From Phyllostachys edulis (taxonomy: Eukaryota > Streptophyta > Magnoliopsida > Poales > Poaceae), in contig CM070562.1 in NCBI GenBank assembly GCA_036346405.1, forward strand, positions 99,164,284-99,228,283: a stretch of DNA of 64,000 nucleotides, given 5' to 3'. The notes below the pieces were generated by a model, which was given only the letters and a program-made list of their open reading frames with translations, ran no database searches and had not been told where the DNA came from. How positions within the stretch are numbered: the stretch's first letter is position 1; every line of letters starts with the position of its first letter. The position numbers were made by a program, and so were the translations under genes. Positions 32,499-44,650 of this stretch are shown here, piece after piece.

Positions 32499-34053
32499 TG
32501 TAGGATCAAGGATAACCGACTAGAGGGGGGGTTGAATAGGAGGTTTTAAAACTTTTTGACAAATTAACAATTTAAGACAATTATTGACTATGTCTAAACT
32601 AGATACAATTCTAGCTAAGCAATTCTACACAAGATAATTGCTAGAAGAGTAAATGCGAAAATAGTAAAGACAAGAATAAACCACAATGAAGACAACGAAG
32701 TTTTTCCTGTGGTATCGAAGACTTGCCGGTCCTCACTAGTCCACGTTGAGGAAGCTTGAACTAATCAAGCCGGCTCCACAAATTAAGCCTTCCCTCGATC
32801 ACTAGCAGTTGTTCTTCATTTGCTCCGGAGATGGCGAACACCGAACCACTCACAATTGGGCGCCAGGCCTCTTCACAATCTCCTTGAAGAGATCACCGCG
32901 CGAACTCCTGCCAAGCCGTCTAGGTGTTGGCAAACACCAAGAGTAACGAACCACGATCTTCGCTTGACGATAATCAAGTGCAAAGGATCAATTTAGAATG
33001 AATGCACTTGAATTTGGCTCAACCACCTCACAATGAATGCAACAAGTGTATCGGAGGTGTAGAGAGAATGCTCAATGCTCAAAAGATGTTAAATGAAGTC
33101 TCTCACACTGTCCTTGAGTAGGTGGAGGGGTATTTATACCCCCCCCCCCACAACCAAATACGACCGTTAGGGGCAAAACACCAAACTTTTCAGCAAATGC
33201 GGTAGTACCGCCATTCAATAGCCGGTACTACCACACCTTCCTAAAATGCACAGTAACGGCTAGCGCAGATGCATTAACTGTTCTGATCTAGCTGTTGAAA
33301 AACACAGAGCGGTACTACCGCCATGGATCATGCAGTAGTTCCGCTCTCCAGTCATACCGAAAAATAAGGGTGGTACTACCGCTTCACTTGAGGTCCAAAA
33401 GGGCACTCACTGGAAATAACGTACCACTACTATTTCAGCAACACCGGGGTACAGTAGTTCTGCCAAGTAAGCGCGATACTACTAAGACGCGGTAGTTCCA
33501 CCACATAACTCCGGTACTACCGTTGTTCATGAGAGCACTTAAGCTCCAAAAGGGTGCACTCTGAAAAATACGTACCGCCAACTAATCCTTGGTATGACCG
33601 GGTTGCAGTACTACCGCACCACTATCCCGGTCATACCACTGTGCGATATTACCGCCAACAACACGTCGGTACTACCGCTCTCCATGAGAAAATCCATAGT
33701 TGGTTTCTAAAATAAATTCTAAGTGCATGCATGATCCTATATTGATCCAAAAGGTACAAGAACATGCTATCAAGCTACTAGTCATGATCCCTCTTAATAG
33801 TACAACATTTAACCTAAAATCCGGTCTTTCAACCTTTTTCTCCTAAGACCGGTAAACACAAAAAGGATCCTAGACTACTTGTACCTTGTCTTTGAACCAT
33901 ATTGATCTTCATGTTGACCTTTAGAATGCATCTCCAGGTTATCATATTCATCACTGGGACTTAACCTTGTAAATACTCAATAAACATGTTAGTCCCATAA
34001 ACACATATTGTCATTAATTACCAAAACAATTTTTAGGGGCCTAGATGCTTTAA
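32499..34053 (-). mobile_element. SIRE-type Copia 3' LTR, 1.56 kb
   Basis: Read on the minus strand, the LTR starts (T)TAAAGCATCTAGGCCCC immediately after a polypurine tract AAAAGGGGGAGAT (34054-34068). It ends near 32499 with GACTAGAGGG close to its terminus. Its first 330 bp is closely similar to 15528-15200. The centre is rich in GGTAGTACCG / CGGTACTACCG words. The presence of the polypurine tract and following internal sequence shows it was a 3' LTR rather than a solo LTR. Confidence 0.7.
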
Positions 34054-34638
34054 ATCTCCCCCTTTTGGTAATTGATGACAATCCAATCAATATGTGAGAA
34101 AGATATGGTTTTGAATATACCACTTGTTGTAAACGAGTTGTATATTTTTGTTGTGACTTTAACACAATAATTCTTGCAATAAGCTCAAAAGAGTTTTGAG
34201 AATTATTTGCTTGCTAAAGTCATTTTAAAGAAAGCTCCCCCTAAACATGTGCATATAAATGAGAGGATATATTGCAAGCACATGTAGAGATTTTTGAAAA
34301 TTTTGGCAGAGTTTCTTTTACTTGTTCGAACTTGAGAGAATTGCAATTCTATAAATAACCAAGAGATAAAGGTTGCAATTCATGAGAATAATATAACCAT
34401 AATATAAGTAGCAAGTTCAACAAGATACCATAAAAATAAGAGAGCACAATGCCATAACAAAGTTTAAACTTAGGCTATTACAAGCACACAAGTATTAAGC
34501 ACAACATGTTCAACATAAATTATATATAAGATTGTAGCAGCAACCCAAACTACTTGACTCCCCCTTAATCTTTCTACTCCTAACTTCTCCCCCTTTGGCA
34601 TCAAAATACCAAAAAAATCATCAAGCAGCCGGATCCTA
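34054..34638 (-). mobile_element. Internal remnant of the SIRE-type Copia element
   Basis: Sequence upstream of the polypurine tract on the minus strand includes CCAAAAGGGGGAGA and, at 34580-34610, a second GGGGGAGAAG / TGATGCCAAAGGGGGAGA-like block, a pattern of the 3' internal region in SIRE-type elements. No pol domain remains. It stops abruptly where Gypsy gag coding begins. Confidence 0.5.
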
Positions 34639-34652
34639 AGGGGTGGTGGAGC

Positions 34653-35267
34653 ATGAGAGGCCGATACATCAAGAGGTTCAGCCAGGTTTGCAATTCTATA
34701 CCCGAGGTCGCAGAGTCATCTGTTATTCAGGCTTTTAAAACAGGTCTGAGGAATCGGCGGTTTACAGAGGACATAGCAATGAACCCTCCAAGAACAACCG
34801 TTGAGCTTTTTGACATGGCCGACAAGTATGCCACTGCTAGCGAAGCAATCGAGTGGTGTAAAGCCATTGATCGGAAAGACAAGATTCCCCAGCCTGGCCT
34901 GGACAAACCAGAGAAAAAGAATAAGAAGTATCTTAAGAAGAAAAAGAACCGCAGACCCGACAACAAGGAAGTCCTAGCGATTCCTGAAAAGTTCACGAAG
35001 GGTAAGAAGGACTACACCGGTCGAAGCAAAATAAAAGCTCCGACCGAAGGATTCCAGAAGAACAATAAGTGGTGTCCATTTCACCAGCAGGCAGGGCATG
35101 ATCTGTGCACCTGTCGAGTCTGGCAAAAGAAACTGGAGGATTATTATGCAGGTAAAGGACCATTTCCCGCAATACAGGAACCGAGAGACGAGTTCCAAAA
35201 AGGACAAGGATGGCGACGAAGAGATGGAGTACCAGGATCCCCAACACACGGTCAACATGATCTTTAG
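34653..35267 (+). pseudogene. Gag, partial (Tat Gypsy)
   Basis: Structural capsid protein fragment. The frame enters from upstream (WWSMRGRYIKRFSQV) and shows the retrotransposon gag pattern RYIKRFSQV.NSIPE...VIQAFKTGL. After a basic stretch (KKNKKYLKKKKNRR) a zinc-knuckle-like WCPFHQQAGHDLCTCRVW follows. A frame change near 35180 moves the true continuation (DGDEEMEYQDPQHTVNMIF) into the next frame, so the stop at 35267 is not the original end. The N-terminal half of gag is missing. Confidence 0.8.
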
Positions 35268-36072
35268 AGGATCTTCTTCATACGAGTCGAAGCGTCATCT
35301 GAAGGCCATAGAGCGGGAGGTCAACCTCGTTGAATCTCCAACCATCATCAAGCCATCAAAGTGGTCGGACATGACAATCTCCTTCAGCAAAGATGACTGC
35401 CCTATCCCTTCGACTCGACCAGGTAGGTTCCCTATTGTTGTTGAACCAACTATTAATAATTGTAGAGTTAATCGAGTCTTAATAGATGGAGGTAGCTCTT
35501 TGAATATATTATTTGCGGGAGCTTTAGAAGAAATGCAAATCCCAATGTCAAAGGTGAAACCAGTGAAATATGCTTTTCATGGCATAGTTCCTGGCTCCAC
35601 CGCTAAACCGATAGGACAAGTTTCCCTACCAGTTACATTTGGAAGGCCTGATAACTTCCGAACAGAAAAGATTTCGTTCGATGTGGTAAACTTTGAATCC
35701 GCATACAACGGAATCCGTGGTCGACCGGCTTTAGCAAAATTCTTGGTAGCCACGCATTACGATTATCAAAGTTTGAAAATGCCGGGACCAAAGGGAGTCA
35801 TCATAATTCTAGGAGATCAGAAAATGGCTTATGTGTGTGATCGGAAATCCTTTGAACTGGTCGATGAACTTGCGACCAGAGAGGCTAATCCATTTACCAT
35901 GCAGGTCAAGCACTCGAGGCCGAAGATGACACCCAAGCCTTCCGACCAGACAAAGGTAGTACCACTCGACAAAGGTGCTTCTCTGGACAGCGCCAAGTTG
36001 CCACCTAGATCAGGAAACACTGACTCATCTACCCGCAAGATTCTAGTTGGGGCAAGACTCGACCCCAAATAG
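35268..36072 (+). pseudogene. Gypsy protease region
   Basis: The reading frame open from 35098 contains SKRHLKAIEREVNL, then the aspartic protease core VLIDGGSSLNILFAGAL (about 35476-35526), where DGG stands in for the usual DTG/DSG as in other plant Tat elements. IRGRPALAKF (about 35714) supplies the distal protease motif. The frame ends at a TAG after GARLDPK. The downstream RT continues in the same frame, so this is a premature stop within pol. Confidence 0.85.
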
Positions 36073-36860
36073 GAAGAGTTGCTCGTCTCCTTCCTCCGAG
36101 AAAATCATTACGTGTTCGCCTGGCAAGCGTCCCATATGCCTAGAGTCCCCCGGGAGGTGATCGAGCACAGGCTAGCTCTCCAACCTGACAAAAAACCGAT
36201 CAAGCAGAAGCTGCGATGTTTTGCACCTGATCGGAAGGAAGCAATCCAGTCGGAGATTGACAAACTCCTCGAGGCTAGGTTTATTTGTGAAGTCGACCAC
36301 CCTCAATGGCTCACCAATCCTGTGATGGTTCGAAAGAATAATGGGAAATGGCGAATGTGTATCGACTTTACAGATCTTAATAAAGCATGTCTGAAGGATG
36401 ATTTTCCCCTTCCACGCATTGACCAACTTGTAGATTCTATTTCTGGGTGTGAGTTACTAAGTTTTTTAGATGCGTATTTAGGGTACCATCAGATTAATAT
36501 GTGTAAAGAAGATGAAGAGAAAACTTCCTTCATCACCCCATATGGCACTTACTGCTATCTTAAGATGCCATTTGGTCTCAAAAACGCTGGTGCAACTTTT
36601 CAAAGGTTGATACAAAAAACCTTTAGTCCACAAATAGGTCAGAATCTAGAAGCCTACGTTGATAATCTAGTCGTAAAGAGCACCAACGCTAGCGATCACG
36701 TTCTGACTTACAAGAAACTTTCAACAACTTGAGAAGGCATAACCTCAAGTTGAATCCGAAAAAATGTGTGTTCGGAGTTTCTGCTGGAAAACTGCTCGGT
36801 TTCCTAGTCTCGGCTAGAGGTATTAAAGCAAATCCAGTAAAAATAACGGCCATCGACCTG
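36073..36860 (+). pseudogene. Gypsy reverse transcriptase, catalytic residue lost
   Basis: This is the RNA/DNA-dependent polymerase of the element. Motifs in order are VFAWQASHMPRV, HRLAL, GKWRMCIDFTDLNKAC, DFPLPRIDQLVD, SFLDAYLGYHQI, TSFITPYGTYCYLKMPFGL, NAGATFQRL, and YVDNLVVKS where plant Gypsy elements have YVDDIVVKS. The second Asp of the catalytic pair is therefore Asn. A frame break at about 36725 precedes the thumb (LNPKKCVFGVSAGKLLGF). The domain is cut off at 36860 by a deletion that joins AID directly to PVYYVSEVLQG of the connection. Confidence 0.88.
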
Positions 36861-37732
36861 TTTATTATGTAAGCGAAGTCTTACAAGGACTAAAGGAAAG
36901 ATACCCACAGGTGCAAAAGTTGCTCTACGGTCTCCTTATGTCTTTAAGGAAGCTAAGGCACTACTTTCAGGCCCACAAAGTGGTCGTACCAACCGGATAT
37001 CCCCTTGGTCAAGTCCTTAGAAACAGGGAATCATCAGGGCGAATAGCAAAATGGGCGGTTGAGCTAGGGGCATTCGACCTCCATTTCATCTCACGAACAG
37101 CAATCAAGTCCCAGACAATAGCAGAATTCAATGCCGAATGGACAAACCCTGAACCCACCCGAGGGCCCGAGTACGAACACCACGATGAGTGGACAATGTA
37201 CTTTGACGGCTCCTTGATGCTAAAAGGCTCGGGGGCTGGAGTTGTCTTGATATCCCCTACTAGCGAACACATCAAGTACGCCATCCAGTTAAATTTTCCT
37301 GCCACAAACAACATGGCAGAATATGAAGGTTTACTGGCAGGACTCCGAGCAGCCCGTTCGCTGGGCATTCGCAGATTACTAGTGAAAGGCGATTCTCAAC
37401 TAATAGCGAATCAAGTAGGGAAAGAGTATCAATGCTCGAGTACCAAGATGTCATCTTATCTGGCGGAAGTACGGAAACTCGAAAAGCACTTCTTCAGTTT
37501 TCAGATCCAACATATTCCTAGAAAGGAAAACTTTCTGGTAGACCAGTTGGCACGGATGGTCTCCACGAGGACAACCGTCCCGTCCGGAGTTTTTTTCGAG
37601 CAACTCGATTCACCCTCGGTGGTCGAGCCTTCCGAGATCATGCATGATTCCTTACAGGTCGTACATACCGATCGTGAGAACATGGATGCTCCACAGGTCA
37701 TTGACGGTTGTCATTTATCACGATCAAGGTAG
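36861..37732 (+). pseudogene. Connection and plant-type RNase H of the Gypsy pol
   Basis: The connection (YVSEVLQGLKERYPQV, LRHYFQAHKVVV, GRIAKWAVELG) leads into a complete RNase H fold: MYFDGSLMLKGSGAGVVL (first Asp), NNMAEYEGLLAGL (Glu), LVKGDSQLIANQV (Asp) and IPRKENFLVDQLAR (last Asp). This is the RVT_3-type RNase H acquired by Tat elements in addition to the retroviral-type one. The original RNase H next to RT appears largely lost in the 36860 deletion. RNase H degrades the RNA template during reverse transcription. Confidence 0.85.
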
Positions 37733-37738
37733 AGATGG

Positions 37739-38968
37739 ATGACATCGATCTACAATTATCTTCAGCATGACATAATTCCAGAAGATGATGTAGAGGCTGA
37801 TCGTATAGCACGAAAAGCCAAATTATACACTCTTATTGAACGTACCTTGCATAAACGAGGATCTCACGGAGTGTTGATGAGATGCATATCTCAACTGGAT
37901 GGCATTAAGTTGCTAACCAAAATCCATGAAGGAGTCTGTGGAGCACATCATTCCTACAGAACACTGATCGGTAAAGCCTTCAGGCAAGGATATTACTGTC
38001 CAACTGCCCTTCATGATGCAAAAGAGCTCGTGACGAAGTGTGTACAATGTCAGTTTCATAACCGACAAGTACATCAGCCGGCGCAAGCTTTACAAATAAT
38101 TCCTCTTTCTTGGCCTTTGCAACCTAGGGACTGGACATTCTAGGACCTTTCCCAAGAGCACCCGGTGGCTTCAAATTCCTTTTCGTCATGATTGACACGT
38201 TTACAAAATGGATTGAAGCCGAGCCTATTGTTAAAACTACAACTGAGGCCGCTAAGTGATTTCTGACAAAAATGTGATCACATGATTTGGTGTACCCAAT
38301 CGTATAATTACAGACAACGGTGCCTAGTTCTCAAGCGGTCAATTCCAAGAATTCTGCGACGAACTTGGTATCAAGATTCATTTTGCTTCGGTTGCTCATC
38401 CACAGAGCAATGGAGCAGTTGAGCGAGCCAATGGTATCATCATGCAGGGGATCAAACGCCGAGTATTCGACCAGTTAATCAAACGGTCAGGAGCTTGGGT
38501 TCAAGAACTTCCGTCTGTATTATGGGTCGTTCAAACCACGACTAGTCGTGCGACCGGTGAAACGCTATTTTTCTTGGTTTATGGTGCTGAAGCCATGCTT
38601 CCTTCAGAACTAAACTTGGCTCTGCTCGAACTGATTGTTTCAACGAAAGTGATCAGAATGAACGACGACTCGACGATATCAATCTCCTTGAAGAACGACG
38701 AAACCAAGCCTGGTACGATTAGCAGTATATCAATAAGCCATGCGAAGGTACCATAGTCGTAAGGTGCAACCTTGCGACCTTCATCAGAGGTGATCTGGTT
38801 CTCGAAAAATTGAGAATCGCAAATCGCAACAAACTTTCTCCCAAGTGGGAAGGTCCTTACACTGTGGTCGAAGTTACCCGACCAGGTTCTGTACGACTAG
38901 CCATGTCGGACGGGCAAGTTTGGTCAAATTCTTGGAACATTGATCAATTGCGTAAGTTCTATGTCTAA
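37739..38968 (+). pseudogene. Gypsy integrase, broken
   Basis: This enzyme inserts the retrotransposon cDNA. The zinc-binding N-terminus is present (CGAHHSYRTL, then CVQCQFHN). A one-base frame change near 38117 and a TAG at the expected Trp of TWGLDILGPF break the core. In the shifted frame FVMIDTFTKWIEAEP, IITDNGA and HPQSNGAVERANG still supply the D,D,E triad, with further stops in between. The intact-looking piece 38442-38756 covers IMQGIKRRVFDQL to LVYGAEAMLPSEL. The C-terminus (KLSPKWEGPYTVVEV, WNIDQLRKFYV) ends at a TAA at 38966-38968, the natural end of pol. Confidence 0.85.
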
Positions 38969-39960
38969 TTCTTTTTTACATTATTTCAATTCTTTTCATT
39001 TCATTAGTGCATTCATTCATTTCTTTTCGATGAGTGATATGGTTTATATATCTATACCTATATTCTGGTCACTTATTATTGTTGTTTAAGATGGTCGGAG
39101 AAGACAATTTTTTCTCTCCGGTATCCTTTACTAGGATCTCTGTTACTCTTTGGCAACGTCATCTGTGTCATACGCTGTATAGGTCCTAGTCATGATCATT
39201 CCATGAATGATTCCACGCGCGACCATACGAGTAAACAGAGCATAATACAAAAAAACTTCATGTAGTGCTTTATACTATTAAGATTATGAAGACTATATTT
39301 CTTCATTTTAAAAATCTGTTCTACTCTTGTTTGGCTACTAGTCGGGACACGGAAAACCTCCTAGTCGAAGTCTCTCCTTTTTCGCACGTGGTCCTGCTCA
39401 CTGGAAGGAGCTTCCTAGCGACAGTTCTTTTCTTACGATCCTCGCTGCCAGTTGGACTGGAGCCTGAGCATGTTTTGCGAAATGTTTTTCTATATCTTCT
39501 ATTCATATGAGTATTTTCTGACCAGTTTTGGGTCGTATATATAAATACGATCACTTATCGTTTTTGCATGCATTCTTGTATTTCTACTTTTGTCAATACA
39601 ACAAATCTTTTTTCCGATCATAAATAATTTTGTTTGGTATTTCGATTATGACAAAGAAAAGATCTATAACTAGTCAAAATCATACACTGGTTCCGACCAA
39701 AATGATTTACTAGTATTGTTACGATCAGTTTTGTCTTGTGATCAGTATAAACCCTCAAAACAATGGTTTTGACTTTTTATTTCTCCTTCTTGGCTAGCGC
39801 TTGTTTAGTAAAGCTCTTCTATCGCAGCGATCGGGGCTAGGAGTATTCGAGAATTTCAAAAAAGTCAACGGGATAAAAAGATGATTGTTGATGACACAAA
39901 GGTAAGTTTTATTTACAATTCTTATATTACAATGTCCTACTCTTGAATATCTCCAGACTA
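38969..39960 (+). other. Non-coding spacer of the Tat element
   Basis: This is the region between the end of pol and the antisense gene. It is AT-rich, with no reliable frame. Such a long spacer is usual in Tat-lineage elements. Confidence 0.5.
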
Positions 39961-39969
39961 ATTACTGCT

Positions 39970-42827
39970 TCATGGAGATCCGACCTCCATCTCCTCTACA
40001 ATTTTGTCTCCAAGTGGCCTAAGTTCTTTCATAAGCTTGTTCGTCTCATCAGGCAGGCAGTTGAAATCATCCTCAACGGCTTGGAGATTAATAGAGGGGT
40101 CGGAAGCCTTCAGTTTTACCAGCGCAAAACTAACTCCAGTAGCAACGCCTTCTTTCATAGTTTGGGCATAATTCTCTCGAGTAGTTTTGAGCAGACCACT
40201 GAGATCTCCTAGAAGTTGGCCCATGTAGTTCATCTTCTCTATTGGATCTCTTAAATTAGGCATATTTGATCCTGATCCCATATCAAAGATCATCTTGTTC
40301 AAAGCATGAATCTTTTCATCAAGATTCTTTACAAGAGCTGCCTCCTTTCCCTACTCAAATTCGAGCCTTCTCGGTTACATTCGGTCGCTATGCGTTTGCT
40401 CTACGAGTAAAACAAGTAGTAAAGCACAACATGATCAGAGAGAGATAATAAGTCAAGTTTACGACCTATTACCTTCAATTTTCTTGTTAAGTGTCTCATT
40501 CCCGGTCGATGCCTCTGCAATCGACCGGTCCTTCCCGATTCTCTTCTTCAAGCGAGTTATTCGGCTTTATTAATACGATTTCTTCTTTTATTTTCTCCAA
40601 ATCTATCAAATACGATGAGGGAGAATAATTAGAGAAGGACAAAGTATTGAAGAAAGAAAAAGGTTAAGTGGAAAGTTCTTACTTTCCAATTCGGAGTGTT
40701 TTTGCTCCAAGTCTTTAATTCGCTGGGTTAGTCCTCCGACCACAGCGAAGTTCTCGACCAGATGCTACACAAATAACATTTCCTCTTTAAGTTCCATGTA
40801 AAACTTTTAAGAGAGACTATGAAACTGGTCGTAGATATTTACTCGGATTGCCAAATCATTATAACCGCCAAATATTGAATCAGGATGCATTTTGATTCGA
40901 TGATCCGATATTTTCCCCCATGCCTCGTCAAGCTCCTTATTCTCGATAAATCGAGGGTGAAAACGGAACTTGTCAGTTTGAGAAGGATTACCAACATTGG
41001 TCGGAACCTGTTGAGTGCCTTTAGGGGCATCTACCTCCGCAAAAGGAGTTAGAACCACCAATGGATCCAACTCGACCGTTGGCTTTGACACCTGCTCGGG
41101 GGCTTCTTCGACCACTTTATCCTTAGGAACTCTATCCTGGGAAGTGTTACAGTGGGGACCTCCACGTGTGCCTGGTCCTCAGGAAGGATCCGGTCGGCAG
41201 TAACTGGAACACTAGAAGACCTATACAAAACAAAGAAGGGGAGTTCAAAACACCAAATCATCAAGAAACTATTAAAGGTATGCACACATACGACCTCTTT
41301 CATTTGTACATACCTAGTTAATTTCTTGGATTTGACTTTCAAACGCGGTAGAGTAAATTTCATGCATCGCTTGACTTTCCTTTTCTTCTCAACCAAATTA
41401 AATCGGCCCGAACGGCAGGTTGATTAAACCACTCACATCCTCCAACAAGATGTCGGAAACAATGTCCTCGATCAGTTCATCAAGGATTGCATTCTTGACC
41501 ATCGGGTCGGAGGGAGTAGTTTCATCAACCTCGGATCGATTGTTTCAAGAATAACCAGAAAATCATGAACGACCAGCCTGGAGTCTACGGCCTCCGCAGT
41601 TACGCTCTGCGGGCCTTCAGCCTTCTCCACCTAAATAAAAAAAACGAATTCGATTGGGTGATGAAATCTTTTATCTAAAGTACATATAAAAACGCTCTAT
41701 TACCTCGGGAGATTCATCTTCTTCCAGTGCATCCGGGCACGAGTCGGTCGAAACCACGGTGGGATGTTTATCCTCACCAGTTTGTGTGATTCGCAATCCG
41801 ACCAACTACAAAAATAGAGCTTGATCAAAAATCTGATCGGAGAATATGTATACATGATAAAAGAAATTTTGATTGTCTACCTTAAGCCTTGCCAGTTTTT
41901 CTTCGGTAGAAACTATTGCCAAGATCTCGGGGAATGTAGCCTTTTCACCAGGCTCCCCAGCGCAGATCAGCCTGATCCGCTCTCTGACTTCCCTAGGAGA
42001 AAGGGCTTTATAAGAAAAAGGAAATAATGGCGGATTTTAAGGCATTACGATAATCAAATAAAATATACTGGTCGGAGCTTTTCTCAAAGACTTACCACCT
42101 CCTGAGATAGCTTCATCACGACCAATGGACCAAAGCTGGGAATGAGTCTGGAGCTTCAGAGGGCTAATCTGACGCTTGGTGAAATCCCTCACCACATGCC
42201 AGGAAGTCAAGCCCTTGACTCGCAGGTCGTAGATGGCATCCACCCATCTTCCGACCACCCCTGCCTTCTCCCGGTCTTCCTCCACTTGGGATTTTCATTT
42301 GCTCTAATTCTGGCGAAGTAGAGGCCATCGTCACTCATAACCGTCATGTAGAACCAGTTCTTCTTCCATGACGACCACGAGGATTTCGAGTACATGTGGA
42401 TGTACTCGTCGGCCTTCCCATCGTGAAGACGCAATGTACATTCTCTGGGAGTCGCCATGGATCTCCCTATCACCATTCGGTAGAAATACCTGAAGAGCCT
42501 TAAATTCGGTGGCACTCCCAAGTATGCCTCACACAAATAAGTGAAAATACTGATATTGGCGATGGAATTCGGAGCCAAATTTGCCAGTTCCACCCCGTAA
42601 TACTCAAGAATGCGGAGGAGAAATTTATGTACCAGCAACCTCAGCCCACATTCGTTGTAGGCGAGGAAAACGGGGATTTCCCCATCTTCGCGGCTCGGAA
42701 AGTGCTCTCCGATAGTCGATCTCCATTTGATTAGATTCTTATATGGGAGCATCCCGATTTTCTCCAACGCCTCAAGCTTTTTCTTGCTCAATTCCGAGGG
42801 CAACCACTTCGTGATTTGCTCCGACAT
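39970..42827 (-). pseudogene. Antisense gene of the Tat Gypsy element
   Basis: This multi-exon gene is carried on the strand opposite to gag-pol. The likely start is the Met at 42827 (MSEQITKWLPSEL). The large first exon contains FPSREDGEIPVFLAYNECGL, FLLRILEYYGVELANLAPN, IFTYLCEAYLGVPPNLRLF and the NWFYMTVMSDDGLY block, matching the putative gypsy-type transposon domain (Pfam Transposase_28, PF04195). A one-base frame change near 42290 moves into VEEDREKAGVVGRWVDAIYD, ending before a GTAAGT donor. Further exon-like pieces are PREVRERIRLICAGEP (about 41990) and the coiled, Leu-rich C-terminal frame 40302-39970. Its function is unknown. Antisense ORFs at this place are a known trait of Tat elements. 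Confidence 0.7.
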
Positions 42828-43205
42828 GATGAAAATCCTCAAGGATGAGTAGTGGTCATAGGAGGCTTTGTGGTCGGAAGAACAAGAAAGAGGTCTAAAT
42901 GATTTTTCTTGGCAAGAACCTAAAGGGGATCTGAAAGCGTAAAAATTCTAAAAGCCTGGCAATGGAGATTTATAGCTTCAGATCTTTAAATTACGATCGG
43001 AAGTTTCCCACAAAAGTTCAACGGGCAAAAGCTTCTTTTTTGTTTAACGGATAGAAAAACTCTTCGGTTCTCAAGGCAAGTTCTCAACTTTAAAATGAAC
43101 ACAAACCACCTCGTATATCACGACATTAAATGGGGGTCTGCCCGATACGACTTAATCGGAAGAAGGTATACGCACGACCTATTCATTTAAAGTTCGGGGG
43201 CTAGT

Positions 43206-43944
43206 TGACGAGGATTAAAACCTCTATGTATTAATTTAATACATAGAAGATCATACGTCTTCATGGTTGTAACCCCTAAGGCTAACGACATCACTGGTAG
43301 TGAGGATTCCAGAGGTTACACAATGGGTACCCTGGTCGGACAAGGCTTTGTGCCTAGGCTCCGACCAGATAGCTGCTAGGAAAAGTTATGAACTGACATT
43401 TCTTACCGTATGATGAATAAAACACGTGTTATATGTTTCAAACCGTGCGATGATATAATCCTAAGACACTGACAATTAACTGCCATACGGTTAAGCATCT
43501 CACAGACAATCGCAAGGTAGTTGGCACATTGTTAACTGCCTTATCGTTCCGACCAGTCGTAACGTTTCATCAGGAACGCCTTCTTCAGGAGTAACTGCCA
43601 CCTCTTCGGAAGTTATTTAAGGGTGTAGCACAGAAGATAAAGGGACGGGGGAATAACAACAACAGAACACGAGACGACAAACACAGAAGCCTAAGCAGTG
43701 GAATTAGAAGCAAGACATTCAGTCTTAGACTCAGATTCTAAGCCTGATTACTTAGTTTAACATTCATCACATTCAGTGTATTTAGGGGTAGTTCCTAGTC
43801 AGGTTTTGTAAATCCAGTTCATATCACTAAAGAGCGGTCCCCATTCTATCACAGGATACTTTACATCATTTTCTCTTTTATTTCATAAGATCGACGACTC
43901 GATCGTCGATAGCTATGTTCATGTTCACATTCATCTAAGTAACA
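43206..43944 (+). mobile_element. 3' LTR of the Tat Gypsy element
   Basis: It begins TGACGAGGATTAAAACC directly after the purine-rich tract and probably ends near GTAACA at 43944. The end is an estimate because the 5' LTR is missing. A TTATTTAAGG TATA-like block lies at about 43612. Confidence 0.6.
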
Positions 43945-44650
43945 TCGCTTGTATCACTGTGCTCCATGCCCGTCGCTGTCGGTGCACGTGCTTGCTGGCT
44001 GACACGCGGGGCCCAACGAATTAGGTTCGGCACAGCACACCGCACGTCCGCACGGGACAGGATCGGTTCATCAGCGCCGAAAAGGCCACCCGCGCGCGAC
44101 CAAACCGGGCCAGCGACACGGCCGAACGGATAGGGACGACCACGAACGACGCGAACGAAAACGACGAATTGCGGCTGCACGCCTGCACGGCGAAGACGCA
44201 CGTAAAATCCCTCTCACGTCGCTTTGCCTCGCACGGGAGCAAACCGGAGCGTGCTGCGTGCATGAGAGCAACCGGTCCAGCGGGGGGTCGAAAGCGACGC
44301 GGGAGCCGCGAGAAGCTCGACATCGCACCGCGCGGCGCGCGCGCGACACCTGAAAGCGGCGGGCAATACCGGCACCGGCACCGGCACTGCCCGACGTTAC
44401 GAGTGACAGGCGCCCGCTCGCCCACTCTTGTCCGGTCGCTCGTGTTAAACAAAAATGCATGGCTGGTTGGTTGCGAGTGACGGCCTGGGATTCGAGGAAA
44501 TCCCTTTACTATCCACGGGCGAATCGGTGGCCTTTTTTGCGAGGCGCGCGTGCGTCAGCAAAGCGCCTTGACGACGCGTGCACGTCTGTCCGCGTCGCCT
44601 TTCGACTCAACTAGCATTAGTGTGCATGATTAACTAATGATAATAATACC
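43945..44650. other. GC-rich intergenic stretch
   Basis: A GC-rich island, especially 44080-44420, gives overlapping frames on both strands with no motif. It could be a promoter-proximal or methylated island, but no gene is supported. Confidence 0.45.

Larger units (their letters stand above)
34639..43944 (+). mobile_element. 5'-truncated Tat-lineage Gypsy retrotransposon
   Basis: The plus-strand order is partial gag, protease, reverse transcriptase, RNase H, integrase, then a long non-coding part with an antisense gene, a purine-rich AAAGTTCGGGGGCTAGT (43190-43205) and a 3' LTR. The 5' LTR, primer binding site and first part of gag are missing. The antisense gene behind pol and the extra plant-type (RVT_3) RNase H identify the Tat group (RIRE2, Grande, Retand relatives). 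The element is inactive through frameshifts, stops, a deletion and a catalytic substitution. Confidence 0.85.

Noticed and set aside
44021..44480. Frames of 103-143 residues in a GC-rich patch
   Set aside because: Frames occur on both strands without motif, codon pattern or splice context.
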